NCBI RefSeq assembly: GCF_003432035.1
Contig: NZ_QOHO01000050.1
Span: 1-64,000 of the forward strand
Origin: Lacrimispora amygdalina
GTDB taxonomy: Bacteria; Bacillota; Clostridia; Lachnospirales; Lachnospiraceae
Length of the DNA: 64,000 nucleotides
Reading direction: 5' to 3'
The notes beneath the pieces were generated by a model. That model saw nothing but the letters and a program-made list of their open reading frames with translations, searched no databases and was not told the origin of the DNA. Below are positions 1 to 6,729 of the stretch, piece after piece (position 1 is the stretch's first letter; the number at the start of each line of letters is the position of its first letter). The position numbers and the translations under genes were made by a program.

Positions 1-112
1 AATGATGATTGGATTATACGTAAATAATGATCTGAAATAATGGTAAAATAAAATAATTATGCCCAGTGACAGCAAAACAATAATGCCAAAGAAGTTTAAA
101 GGGGAAAGACTC

Positions 113-790
113 ATGAATAAAAAAATTTTCTTATTTTGTTTTTTGGTTATAGCTTTAACCGGCTGCTCGGATACAGGTAAATCCCCAGCTGCAGCAGAGC
201 AGCCAAAAGAAAGTCCGACTGCCGCCTTGGTTCAGGAGTCTTACGTCGGGACCAGGCAGGAAGTTTCCTGGCAGACAGCCTATAAGGACATAATCAGTCA
301 TGGGGGTGGTCATCTGCCTGATCCATATAAATTAAGGGGAGAAGATGGATTGAATCCATCGGTCTATCTGGGAATTCATGATTTTAATGGAGATGGTATT
401 CCTGAATTAATATTGGGTGATGGGATTTCTCTAAGCGTGTATACTTATGAAAATCATGGATTGAAAAAGGAAGCGGACCTTTATGAGCCGGAAGGCTGGT
501 ATATTGTTAATGAATTATACTTACAGAACAACTGTCTGATTCTTGTGAGCAATGGATCGGATGGATGCGGATATGTGGGATATACCTGGCTAAATGGTGC
601 CTATATTACAGGGACACATGATGATTACAATCCTGACCGGGCTTATTTGAATGATGCTGTGACTACATATAAAGCTTTTGATGATATATTCCATATAACT
701 AAGCTGGAAGATAACTGTAAAAAATCTCTCATTAAAAGAAACACAGAGAGCAGTGAATTTACAGGAGACTGGTCTGATGTGAAATGGTAG
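113..790 (+). CDS. Putative lipoprotein of unknown function
   Basis: The 225-residue product starts with a short basic segment and a hydrophobic stretch ending in the lipobox LTGC (Cys about residue 18), so it is probably a lipid-anchored surface protein. Residues 20-50 are a Ser/Ala/Pro-rich linker. The mature part has an acidic DFNGDGIPEL motif near residue 105, which resembles a calcium-binding FG-GAP / EF-hand-like loop. An in-frame ATG at 59 exists, but the ATG at 113 is preferred because GGGGAAAG precedes it and it puts the signal peptide at the N-terminus. No family is recognised. A terminator follows directly, so it appears to be monocistronic. Confidence 0.75.
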   Translation: MNKKIFLFCFLVIALTGCSDTGKSPAAAEQPKESPTAALVQESYVGTRQEVSWQTAYKDIISHGGGHLPDPYKLRGEDGLNPSVYLGIHDFNGDGIPELILGDGISLSVYTYENHGLKKEADLYEPEGWYIVNELYLQNNCLILVSNGSDGCGYVGYTWLNGAYITGTHDDYNPDRAYLNDAVTTYKAFDDIFHITKLEDNCKKSLIKRNTESSEFTGDWSDVKW

Positions 791-814
791 AAGAGATAAA
801 TGAGGCGGGCAGTA

Positions 815-857
815 AGTCCGGGTGGGATTCTGACGGATCCTGGTCCCGGACTTTTTT
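815..857 (+). terminator. Rho-independent terminator after the lipoprotein gene
   Basis: The arms AGTCCGGG (815-822) and CCCGGACT (845-852) form a hairpin followed by a run of T. Confidence 0.8.
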
Positions 858-904
858 GTTGATTAATTAAATAGAATAACCTAACGTTAATGGGATCAAG
901 AGAT

Positions 905-951
905 AAAATACTGAATAATACGGAGATTTCTCCTTATTATTCAGTATTTTT
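905..951. terminator. Long AT-rich hairpin
   Basis: The stem AAAATACTGAATAAT (905-919) pairs with ATTATTCAGTATTTT further right (to 950), around a GGAGATTTCTCC-like centre. A- and T-rich flanks on both sides make it a possible bidirectional terminator. The rest of 858-1028 shows no gene. Confidence 0.55.
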
Positions 952-1028
952 TACGTGATTCCATAAAGAGATAGTTTTTTATCTACAATCATATTATGCG
1001 AAAAAAATAAAAGTTCAGAAGAATTTAG

Positions 1029-1056
1029 TTTACAATATTACCCTTTTTTTCTTTTT
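1029..1056 (+). promoter_or_regulatory. Possible TcdR-type promoter of the sigma factor gene
   Basis: TTTACA at 1029-1034 is followed after 16 bases by CTTTTT at 1051-1056. This resembles the TTTACA ... CTnTTT pattern described for promoters read by the TcdR family, and it lies just upstream of a TcdR-like gene. The region is T-rich, so the -10 match could be chance. An ordinary TACAAT at 1031-1036 overlaps it. Confidence 0.35.
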
Positions 1057-1076
1057 GCCTTTTAGGAGGTAAGAAA

Positions 1077-1616
1077 ATGGGAGAAAGTGTTCATGTAATT
1101 ATTGAGGAAATAAAAAAAGGTAATAAGGAAAAATTCTTACTGATAGTAGATAAAATGACTCCGCTGATTAACAAGTATGTACGTCTTTTATACAAAGATG
1201 AAAAAGAGGACATGCACTCAGAATTTGTACTCAGTCTGCTGGAGGCCATCAATTCAATGCAATATTATAAGGAAGACGGGCAATGTGTGTACTTTTTAAG
1301 CAGAGCCCTAAAAAACAAATTCTTAGAGCAGTATAAAAAAAGCAAACAGCATTTTGATACTGAGGCTTCTGTCGAGGATGAGTTTTTTACTGAGATCAGC
1401 ATGGATCAGCCTGTCTATGATGACTGGTTGTTTCATGAAGATCTAAAAACTATGCTTTTAAAATCGGAAGGGAAACAGGCAGTTATATTGTGGGATATCG
1501 TCTTTCATGAAGAGTCGGATGCAGTAATTGCAGAGCGGCATTCGGTGTCCCGCCAATACGTGAACCGTGTCAGAAGAAATTTTTATAATCTTCTGAAAAA
1601 CAACTATTATAAATGA
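1077..1616 (+). CDS. TcdR/UviA-like alternative RNA polymerase sigma factor
   Basis: The 179-residue product has the size of the group 5 sigma factors TcdR, BotR, TetR and UviA. The N-terminal half is acidic and helical, as expected of region 2. The C-terminal part (about 135-178) has a sigma-70 region 4 helix-turn-helix around AVIAERHSVSRQYVNRVRR. A strong GGAGG precedes the ATG. The next gene, 28 bases downstream, encodes a TcdE-type holin, which matches the regulator-holin partnership of the C. difficile toxin locus. By inference it directs core polymerase to its own promoter and a small regulon. It could also be a phage-type sigma factor. Family confidence is good, target unknown. Confidence 0.75.
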   Translation: MGESVHVIIEEIKKGNKEKFLLIVDKMTPLINKYVRLLYKDEKEDMHSEFVLSLLEAINSMQYYKEDGQCVYFLSRALKNKFLEQYKKSKQHFDTEASVEDEFFTEISMDQPVYDDWLFHEDLKTMLLKSEGKQAVILWDIVFHEESDAVIAERHSVSRQYVNRVRRNFYNLLKNNYYK

Positions 1617-1644
1617 AAATTCAGATGTTACAGGAGGTGCTGCT

Positions 1645-2109
1645 ATGGAAAAAAAACTGATTTTGGAAAAAAGTGCAATGGGAATTATCAGTGCCTGGAT
1701 TATGGATCAATTCGGACTTTTATTTCCGGCTGTTTCTTTATTGACCATACTTATGATTACAGATTACATATCAGGGATGCTGGCCTCGAAAAAGGAGGCA
1801 TTGGACAACCCGGACAATAATAAGTATGGCTGGAACAGCAGGAAAAGCCGGATCGGCGTCTATAAGAAGGCAAGTTATATATTCATTATTCTGGCGGCAG
1901 TCAGTACGGATTATGTCATCTATAAATTTTCTACTGAGATCGGAATTAAATTTGAGCATAAGACAATCTTTGGATTATTGGTATCTGTCTGGCTCATAAT
2001 TAATGAATTAATTTCTATTTTAGAAAATGCAGGACGAATGGGTGCCAGATTGCCGGAATTTCTCCAAAAAGTCCTCACGGAATTACGGGGCAAAATGGAT
2101 AAAGACTAA
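1645..2109 (+). CDS. TcdE-like phage holin family membrane protein
   Basis: The 154-residue protein has about three membrane segments (around 12-45, 73-92 and 108-130) and a charged C-terminus, as in the Phage_holin_4 (TcdE/UtxA) family. Family hallmarks visible are the LLTILMITDYISGMLAS segment, the polar stretch with Asn/Ser/Lys (GWNSRKSRIG), and the C-terminal NELISILENAGRMGARLPEFL. The family makes membrane pores for phage lysis or, with clostridial toxins, protein release. No endolysin or phage structural gene is nearby, which argues for a release role rather than a prophage. It is probably cotranscribed with the sigma factor gene, and converges with agrB 9 bases away. Confidence 0.8.
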   Translation: MEKKLILEKSAMGIISAWIMDQFGLLFPAVSLLTILMITDYISGMLASKKEALDNPDNNKYGWNSRKSRIGVYKKASYIFIILAAVSTDYVIYKFSTEIGIKFEHKTIFGLLVSVWLIINELISILENAGRMGARLPEFLQKVLTELRGKMDKD

Positions 2110-2118
2110 AAAGACAGT

Positions 2119-2700
2119 TCAATCCTTCCGGGGAGTATTCCCGCCGGTGAATTTGGATAATATCAGGGTAGATAATACTAATAAATAAACCAGCGCCTCT
2201 AAGAAAATATAGTTTTCCAGATTCAATAAGAGAAAGCTCAGCGCAGCAAGAAAGCTGATGAACAGTGTCCGGTCAGTTTTATGAGTAAATGTCTGGTTTT
2301 CATTTGCGTCAACCGGGCGGTTAGGATGATCGACAGCTCCTGTGAGTTTGATCAGTACCATAAAGACAAAGTACAGAAGAAACGAAACAGGAGCTTTCAG
2401 GCTGAAATATTTCACGATCAGAAGTATGACAGTCATGGTGGCACAGGAGAAAATCAGGCAGGAGTAGTAAGACTTTAAATGCAGTCCTCCATTAAAGGAG
2501 CGGAGGGGAATAAACAATATAAAGAACAGCAGGCATTCCACTTCCATATGAAGAAAAGCCGCAATACAGAGACTGCAGACAAGATTTAAAAAAAGTTCCA
2601 GAAAGCTTTGAAAACCATACAAATAAATTTCGTAGTCTTCCTTTGAGATGACTTCTTTTTTTAGAATATAATTGGTAAATGCGATGGATAGCCGTTCCAT
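2119..2700 (-). CDS. agrB: AgrB-type peptide processing membrane endopeptidase
   Basis: AgrB cleaves and cyclises the AgrD precursor in the membrane to release an autoinducing peptide. The 193-residue protein has several hydrophobic segments. It carries the catalytic pair in RSFNGGLHLKSYYSC: His74 and Cys81, seven residues apart as in S. aureus AgrB (His77/Cys84). A good AGGGGGA site precedes the start. It is the last gene of the minus-strand run LytTR regulator, kinase, agrB. The likely AgrD substrate is encoded divergently at 5440. Confidence 0.9.
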   Translation of the reverse strand: MERLSIAFTNYILKKEVISKEDYEIYLYGFQSFLELFLNLVCSLCIAAFLHMEVECLLFFILFIPLRSFNGGLHLKSYYSCLIFSCATMTVILLIVKYFSLKAPVSFLLYFVFMVLIKLTGAVDHPNRPVDANENQTFTHKTDRTLFISFLAALSFLLLNLENYIFLEALVYLLVLSTLILSKFTGGNTPRKD

Positions 2701-2716
2701 ATTAAGATCCCCCTTT

Positions 2717-4015
2717 TCATTTTCCTGGTTCTTGATATAAGATCACAACCGCTTTAAATATGTTCCCCTGAATCTGCGTGACGGCCTCACCATTGCAGGC
2801 GGCCACAGCCTGCTCGATGGAAAACAGACCAAGTCCATGATGAGCAGGATTTTTCTTAGTGGTCAGAAAATGTTTCTGACCGTCTGTGTATCGTTCCCCC
2901 TCGAAGGTATTCCAGACTACAATTGAAAGGATTCCCTTCTGATAGGACATTTCCAGTTCGATTTTTGGATGTCCGCTTTTCATTTGGCGGCAGGCTTCAA
3001 GGGCGTTTTCTAACAGGTTGCCAATAATGATGGTCAGATTTCCATTTTGGAAAGGCAGTGTAGGAGGAATAAAAATATTGGTGCAGAATTCTATATTTTG
3101 TTTCCGGGCGACTGTCGATTTATAATTTACAAGGGAATCCACTACAATATTACCGCTGCGGGATATTTCGTTTATTTTTTTCGAATCCCCCTTTTCCAAG
3201 AGTGCAGTAAGATAAGTGGCGGCATCTTCATTTTTCCCTGAATTTACCATACCAAGTATACTGATTAAGTGCTGCTTCATGTCATGGCGCAGCAGACGGA
3301 TTTCGGTATTTTGTACTTCACGTTCCTCTGCCTGCCGGCTGCAAAGCTCTAATTGCTGTTCATAGAGCATTGTCTTTTTTTGATAATCCGAACTTGCTGC
3401 CAAAGACTCAAATACCTCAAAAATAATATAATTAATAAGCAGCAGTAAAATTCCTGATATAAAAGAGAAAAGAAGCTCATTCTCAGCAGAGCTGCTGATC
3501 AGAAAGATATTATGCATAATATAAATACTTCCTGCAGGTACCATAAGCAAAATCGCCATGTACCGTATGGAAATATCACCAGTGCTTTTATGCTGCAGAC
3601 AGTGTCCGGTAATAATTGCAAAAACAAGCATTACGATTTTTGATATAATGGCTCCTGAGAGACCGGCTTTATCATCTAAATGCATCATGTTTAAGATCAT
3701 ATGTATGATAATTTCCACCAGCATCCAGATGGCACAGATCAAAAAAGAGAACAAGGCACATTTTTTCCAGCTTTCCGAATAAGAAATACTGGTTGCAAGA
3801 AAGACAAACACCATGTTGAATAAAAGTGTCAGTGCTGGTGAGATTCCGTTTTCAATGCCCAGAAACAGCTGAAAGAAATAATAGGCCACCCAGATTATAT
3901 ACGTTGTAGTTCTTTTCCAGGAGGGCGCAAAAAAAGCATTGATGCACTTACGTATGACCAAAATATAAAAAAGTGAGAGAAACGGGCTTACAACAGCGGC
4001 GGAAAGAATTTTCAT
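2717..4015 (-). CDS. agrC: AgrC-like GHKL sensor histidine kinase
   Basis: With the start at 4015 the protein is 432 residues. The first ~205 residues hold about six membrane helices, as in AgrC sensors. A coiled linker leads to the H-box LLRHDMKQHL (His about 244), an N-box (GNLLENALEAC) and a G-box (HHGLGLFSIEQAV) of the GHKL ATPase fold. This is the HPK10-type architecture of peptide-pheromone receptors. The frame stays open upstream into the regulator gene, but ATG 4015 lies two bases past that gene's stop codon and gives a membrane N-terminus, so it is preferred. It presumably binds the AgrD-derived peptide outside the cell and phosphorylates the adjacent LytTR regulator. Confidence 0.85.
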   Translation of the reverse strand: MKILSAAVVSPFLSLFYILVIRKCINAFFAPSWKRTTTYIIWVAYYFFQLFLGIENGISPALTLLFNMVFVFLATSISYSESWKKCALFSFLICAIWMLVEIIIHMILNMMHLDDKAGLSGAIISKIVMLVFAIITGHCLQHKSTGDISIRYMAILLMVPAGSIYIMHNIFLISSSAENELLFSFISGILLLLINYIIFEVFESLAASSDYQKKTMLYEQQLELCSRQAEEREVQNTEIRLLRHDMKQHLISILGMVNSGKNEDAATYLTALLEKGDSKKINEISRSGNIVVDSLVNYKSTVARKQNIEFCTNIFIPPTLPFQNGNLTIIIGNLLENALEACRQMKSGHPKIELEMSYQKGILSIVVWNTFEGERYTDGQKHFLTTKKNPAHHGLGLFSIEQAVAACNGEAVTQIQGNIFKAVVILYQEPGK

Positions 4016-4016
4016 A

Positions 4017-4757
4017 CTAATCAACACCTGCTTTCTTGCTGGCCAGATCACATAATTGCTTGCGGATTTTCTTCTGTCTGTCTTCACTGATCTGCAGTGT
4101 GGTTGATTTTCCTCCGTTTTCAATAACAAGACTGGAAAAATTCATGGTGCTGACATAATCATAATTTACAAGATAAGACTGGTGTATTCGCAGGTACCGC
4201 TGCTTGTTTCCGGCTAACTCTTTTTCCACATCGTTGAGCTTTCCGTAAAAAAACTCCTCTCTGCCATCCTTTAAATAAATATATACAATCCGGTTGCGGC
4301 TTTCAAAATAGACTACATCCTTTAACGCCACCTTTTTAATCTCTTTATTAAAGTTAAATTGAAAATAGACGTTATTTTCATTGATCCGTTCATACGCTTC
4401 TTTAAAATACCGGGAGAATTTTGCTGTGTCCAGCGGCTTGGAAAGAAAACGGAACGGCTCCACTTCAAATAATTCTTTTAGATATTGTTCGTATCCGGAG
4501 ATATAAATTAACAATGCAGTCTTATCTTTTTGCCTGATGTGGCGGGCGGCTTCTATTCCGTTCTCCTGTGACATTTCTATATCAAGAAAGATCAGGTCAA
4601 ATAAGTTACCAAGATTTACGTATTTCGTCAGCATGGAACCGTCAAAAAATACGTCGACTTCAATTTCAATACCGTTTGCCAAAGCTTCTTTCTTTATTAA
4701 TTTCTCTAACATTCCTGTAAAAAGAACGTCATCATCACAAACTGCTATTCTTAACAT
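4017..4757 (-). CDS. agrA: AgrA/VirR-like LytTR response regulator
   Basis: The 246-residue protein has a receiver domain (1-125) with acidic pocket CDDD and phospho-acceptor Asp59 in LFDLIFLDIEM. A LytTR DNA-binding domain follows (about 140-240) with the typical KDVVYFESRNRIVYIYLKDG and YLRIHQSYLVNYDYV segments. It is the first gene of the minus-strand agr operon and precedes the kinase. AgrA-type regulators bind paired 9-bp repeats; the divergent 260-base region upstream would be the natural target, but no clear box could be picked by eye. Confidence 0.9.
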   Translation of the reverse strand: MLRIAVCDDDVLFTGMLEKLIKKEALANGIEIEVDVFFDGSMLTKYVNLGNLFDLIFLDIEMSQENGIEAARHIRQKDKTALLIYISGYEQYLKELFEVEPFRFLSKPLDTAKFSRYFKEAYERINENNVYFQFNFNKEIKKVALKDVVYFESRNRIVYIYLKDGREEFFYGKLNDVEKELAGNKQRYLRIHQSYLVNYDYVSTMNFSSLVIENGGKSTTLQISEDRQKKIRKQLCDLASKKAGVD

Positions 4758-5017
4758 ACTTACCCTTCCCCATTAAAACTGTGTACTTTATTTACTTTGT
4801 TTATGCAAAAATGAAACATGTATATATGTATATCGTATGTTACCTCCCATTAATTAAAAGGGAGAAATAGGAGCTTTTGTCGCATTTTGTCTAATTAATC
4901 ATATTAAAAATTACTTGCAGGCCCGAAATTTCAACATGATGTAATTTATTCAATGGAAATATAATATTTTCTTATTGCACTAAAAATATTATATCACATT
5001 TTATGGAGGTAACAAAA
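4758..5017. promoter_or_regulatory. Divergent agr promoter region
   Basis: This AT-rich stretch separates the minus-strand agrA-C-B genes from the plus-strand membrane protein and agrD. It holds a small CTCCC/GGGAG hairpin (4844-4864) and a TATAAT (4960-4965) facing the plus-strand genes without a good -35, which would suit an activator-dependent promoter. No paired LytTR box could be assigned with confidence. Confidence 0.5.
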
Positions 5018-5338
5018 TTGAAACCCTATCTTTTTTTAATTATTTCTCTCTGTACCCTGTTTTTAATTGTAAATCTAATTCATCTGATTCTGGAAAAATA
5101 TGATAACCGAAAATCCAACAAAAAAAGTTATGTAATAAATATGATGGCCGCTGTTGTAATTTCCAATTGCATTGAGTGGAGTGAAATGCAGTTTGAAGGG
5201 AGAACTGCATTTATGGGGGAAAGTTTTATATCCCTGCTAAATCTTATTAATATACTGTTATGTCTGGTTCTGGTGCTGTTCATGCTTTTTGTTAAGAATG
5301 ACAAAGAGAGGATTCATCAGTATCAAAATCGGGAATAA
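5018..5338 (+). CDS. Small two-helix membrane protein in the agr locus
   Basis: The start is placed at TTG 5018 because GGAGG (5005-5009) lies eight bases upstream; the in-frame ATG at 5003 overlaps that site and cannot use it. The product is 106 residues with hydrophobic helices at about 4-25 and 70-95, separated by a Lys/Asn-rich loop and a polar segment, and it ends in a basic tail. No family is recognised. Its position between agrA and agrD suggests a role in, or regulation by, the quorum-sensing system, but this is inference from position only. Confidence 0.6.
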   Translation: MKPYLFLIISLCTLFLIVNLIHLILEKYDNRKSNKKSYVINMMAAVVISNCIEWSEMQFEGRTAFMGESFISLLNLINILLCLVLVLFMLFVKNDKERIHQYQNRE

Positions 5339-5392
5339 TTACGAGCAGTGTCGTTATTTTTACAACTTGTCATTATTAAGCTGCTGAACTTG

Positions 5393-5398
5393 TATAAT
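5393..5398 (+). promoter_or_regulatory. Candidate -10 box of agrD
   Basis: TATAAT lies 42 bases before the agrD ATG. The nearest -35-like hexamer, TTGTCA at 5367, has a 20-base spacer, so the promoter would be weak or activator-dependent. agrD may also be read through from the gene at 5018. Confidence 0.4.
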
Positions 5399-5439
5399 TG
5401 CATTATCTAAATTTCTTTATAATAATGGAGGTAGAAAGA

Positions 5440-5580
5440 ATGGAACGTAAAAGTAATATTGCAGCTAAATTCATGGAACAGGTAGCCAGAAAATCTGTGG
5501 AGATGGCATCTCAAAGCAGATGCATGTATATTTATCATCAGCCGAAGATGCCGGCAGAGCTTAAGAATTTTAAGAAATAG
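5440..5580 (+). CDS. agrD: AgrD-like cyclic autoinducer peptide precursor
   Basis: The 46-residue peptide starts at ATG 5440, eight bases after GGAGG. Layout is that of AgrD: an N-terminal amphipathic segment (about 4-22), a central cysteine (Cys28) in SRCMYIY, and a charged tail HQPKMPAEL. The tail aligns without gaps with the S. aureus AgrD sequence after its thiolactone core (DEVEVPKEL), which predicts a five-residue ring CMYIY after AgrB cleavage. The peptide precedes no agrB gene on its own strand; agrB lies about 2.7 kb away on the other strand. The N-terminal length of the mature peptide cannot be read from the sequence. Confidence 0.85.
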   Translation: MERKSNIAAKFMEQVARKSVEMASQSRCMYIYHQPKMPAELKNFKK

Positions 5581-5694
5581 GTATCAGGGCATTTTCTATT
5601 ACAAAATTTTCTGCCGGACATGATATCCTTTGAAAAAGTTGGCTATAATTTTAACAGGACTTCCTCAAAGGGAACCAATTATGGAGGGCAGATA

Positions 5695-6318
5695 ATGAGA
5701 ATTCCAAAACACATCGGAATCATTCCTGACGGAAACAGACGCTGGGCTGTGGAGAACGGCATAAAAAAAGAAGAAGGGTATGATAAGGGCATCTCGCCTG
5801 GTATGACCCTTTACCGGCTCTGCAGGGATCTGGGAGTGGAAGAAATGACCTTTTATGGCTTTACTGCAGATAATACCAAACGTCCTGCAGTACAGCGGGA
5901 CGCATTTTCCAAGGCCTGTGTGAAGGCTGTGGAGGTGCTGTCTAAGGAGAATGCACAGCTTCTGGTTCTTGGTAAGACTTCTTCGGCCATGTTTCCGGAC
6001 GAGTTGAAACCATATACCAAAAGGGTGTGTTTCGGTACCGGGGGAATGAAAATCAACTTCCTGATTAATTACAGCTGGGAATGGGATTTAGGACTGTCAG
6101 ACGGGTCCATAGGCCCAGCGCTTAAAACCTCCGATGTATCAAGAATGGATTTGATAATCCGGTGGGGAGGTAGGAGAAGACTTTCCGGCTTTCTTCCGGT
6201 TCAGTCCGTTTATTCGGATATGTACGTAGTCGATGATTACTGGCCGGATTTTAAAACGGATCATGTTTACAAAGCGCTGGAGTGGTACTCCAGGCAGGAT
6301 GTGACCCTGGGGGGGTAA
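5695..6318 (+). CDS. Short, divergent cis-prenyltransferase (UppS-like)
   Basis: The family condenses isopentenyl diphosphate onto allylic primers in cis. The 207-residue product (start chosen at ATG 5695 after GGAGGG) has the substrate-binding HIGIIPDGNRRWA motif with Asp12, and near the C-terminus a DLIIRWGGRRR ... QSVYSDMYVVDDYWPDF block matching the conserved RTGGE ... SELYFTDVLWPDF of UppS. Differences are notable: it is about 35-40 residues shorter than housekeeping UppS, TGGE is changed to WGGR, and the Glu that helps bind magnesium is Asp. It may make a short-chain cis-prenyl product or be a secondary enzyme. Confidence 0.75.
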   Translation: MRIPKHIGIIPDGNRRWAVENGIKKEEGYDKGISPGMTLYRLCRDLGVEEMTFYGFTADNTKRPAVQRDAFSKACVKAVEVLSKENAQLLVLGKTSSAMFPDELKPYTKRVCFGTGGMKINFLINYSWEWDLGLSDGSIGPALKTSDVSRMDLIIRWGGRRRLSGFLPVQSVYSDMYVVDDYWPDFKTDHVYKALEWYSRQDVTLGG

Positions 6319-6337
6319 AAAAAGAGAATACATCTTA

Positions 6338-6364
6338 AGGCAGCCGGGCAGGCTGCCTTTTTGT
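6338..6364 (+). terminator. Rho-independent terminator after the prenyltransferase gene
   Basis: AGGCAGCC (6338-6345) pairs with GGCTGCCT (6351-6358) and is followed by TTTTT. Confidence 0.9.
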
Positions 6365-6442
6365 AGATTAAATTATCTGAAATACTCGACCGGGGAATGT
6401 AAAAATGCACAATTTTACTCTTTATTTATTTATCATAATGCA

Positions 6443-6628
6443 CAAATTGCAGAATCTTCGATTTTGATGGATACGATCCGGTGCTTTGGTGCCAAACCAA
6501 CCTCTATATCGTACAGTAAACTGTTTACTTCCCTCCAGACCGGAGTGGTGGATGGAGCAGAGGATGCCGCTTTGGAAACCTCTCTTTATAATAAAGAGGA
6601 TCTGTGCGCAGACTGGATCAGAAACTGC
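6443..6628 (+). pseudogene. Relic of a TRAP transporter solute receptor (DctP)
   Basis: In the frame through 6485 the translation reads SSILMDTIRCFGAKPTSIS, then KLFTSLQTGVVDGAED. This is the conserved middle of DctP-family periplasmic receptors (usual form: GA.PTP..F.ELYTALQTGVVDGAEN). The frame has no start, lacks both ends of a ~330-residue protein, and meets a stop after about 60 codons. It is therefore a decayed fragment. A longer open frame over the same bases (6486-6743) is only a shadow of it. No dctQ or dctM is nearby. Confidence 0.75.
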
Positions 6629-6729
6629 TGAGCATTCTCCTTACCTTCCTGCTTGCATAAATGAACGAGCCGTAATAGAATGGATAAGAGAAATCCAAGC
6701 GGGTTTGCAAGCAGAGGAGGGAGCATGGT

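Noticed and set aside
1077-2109. Prophage remnant containing sigma factor and holin
   Set aside because: No endolysin, terminase, portal or integrase is seen on either side, and agr genes follow at once.
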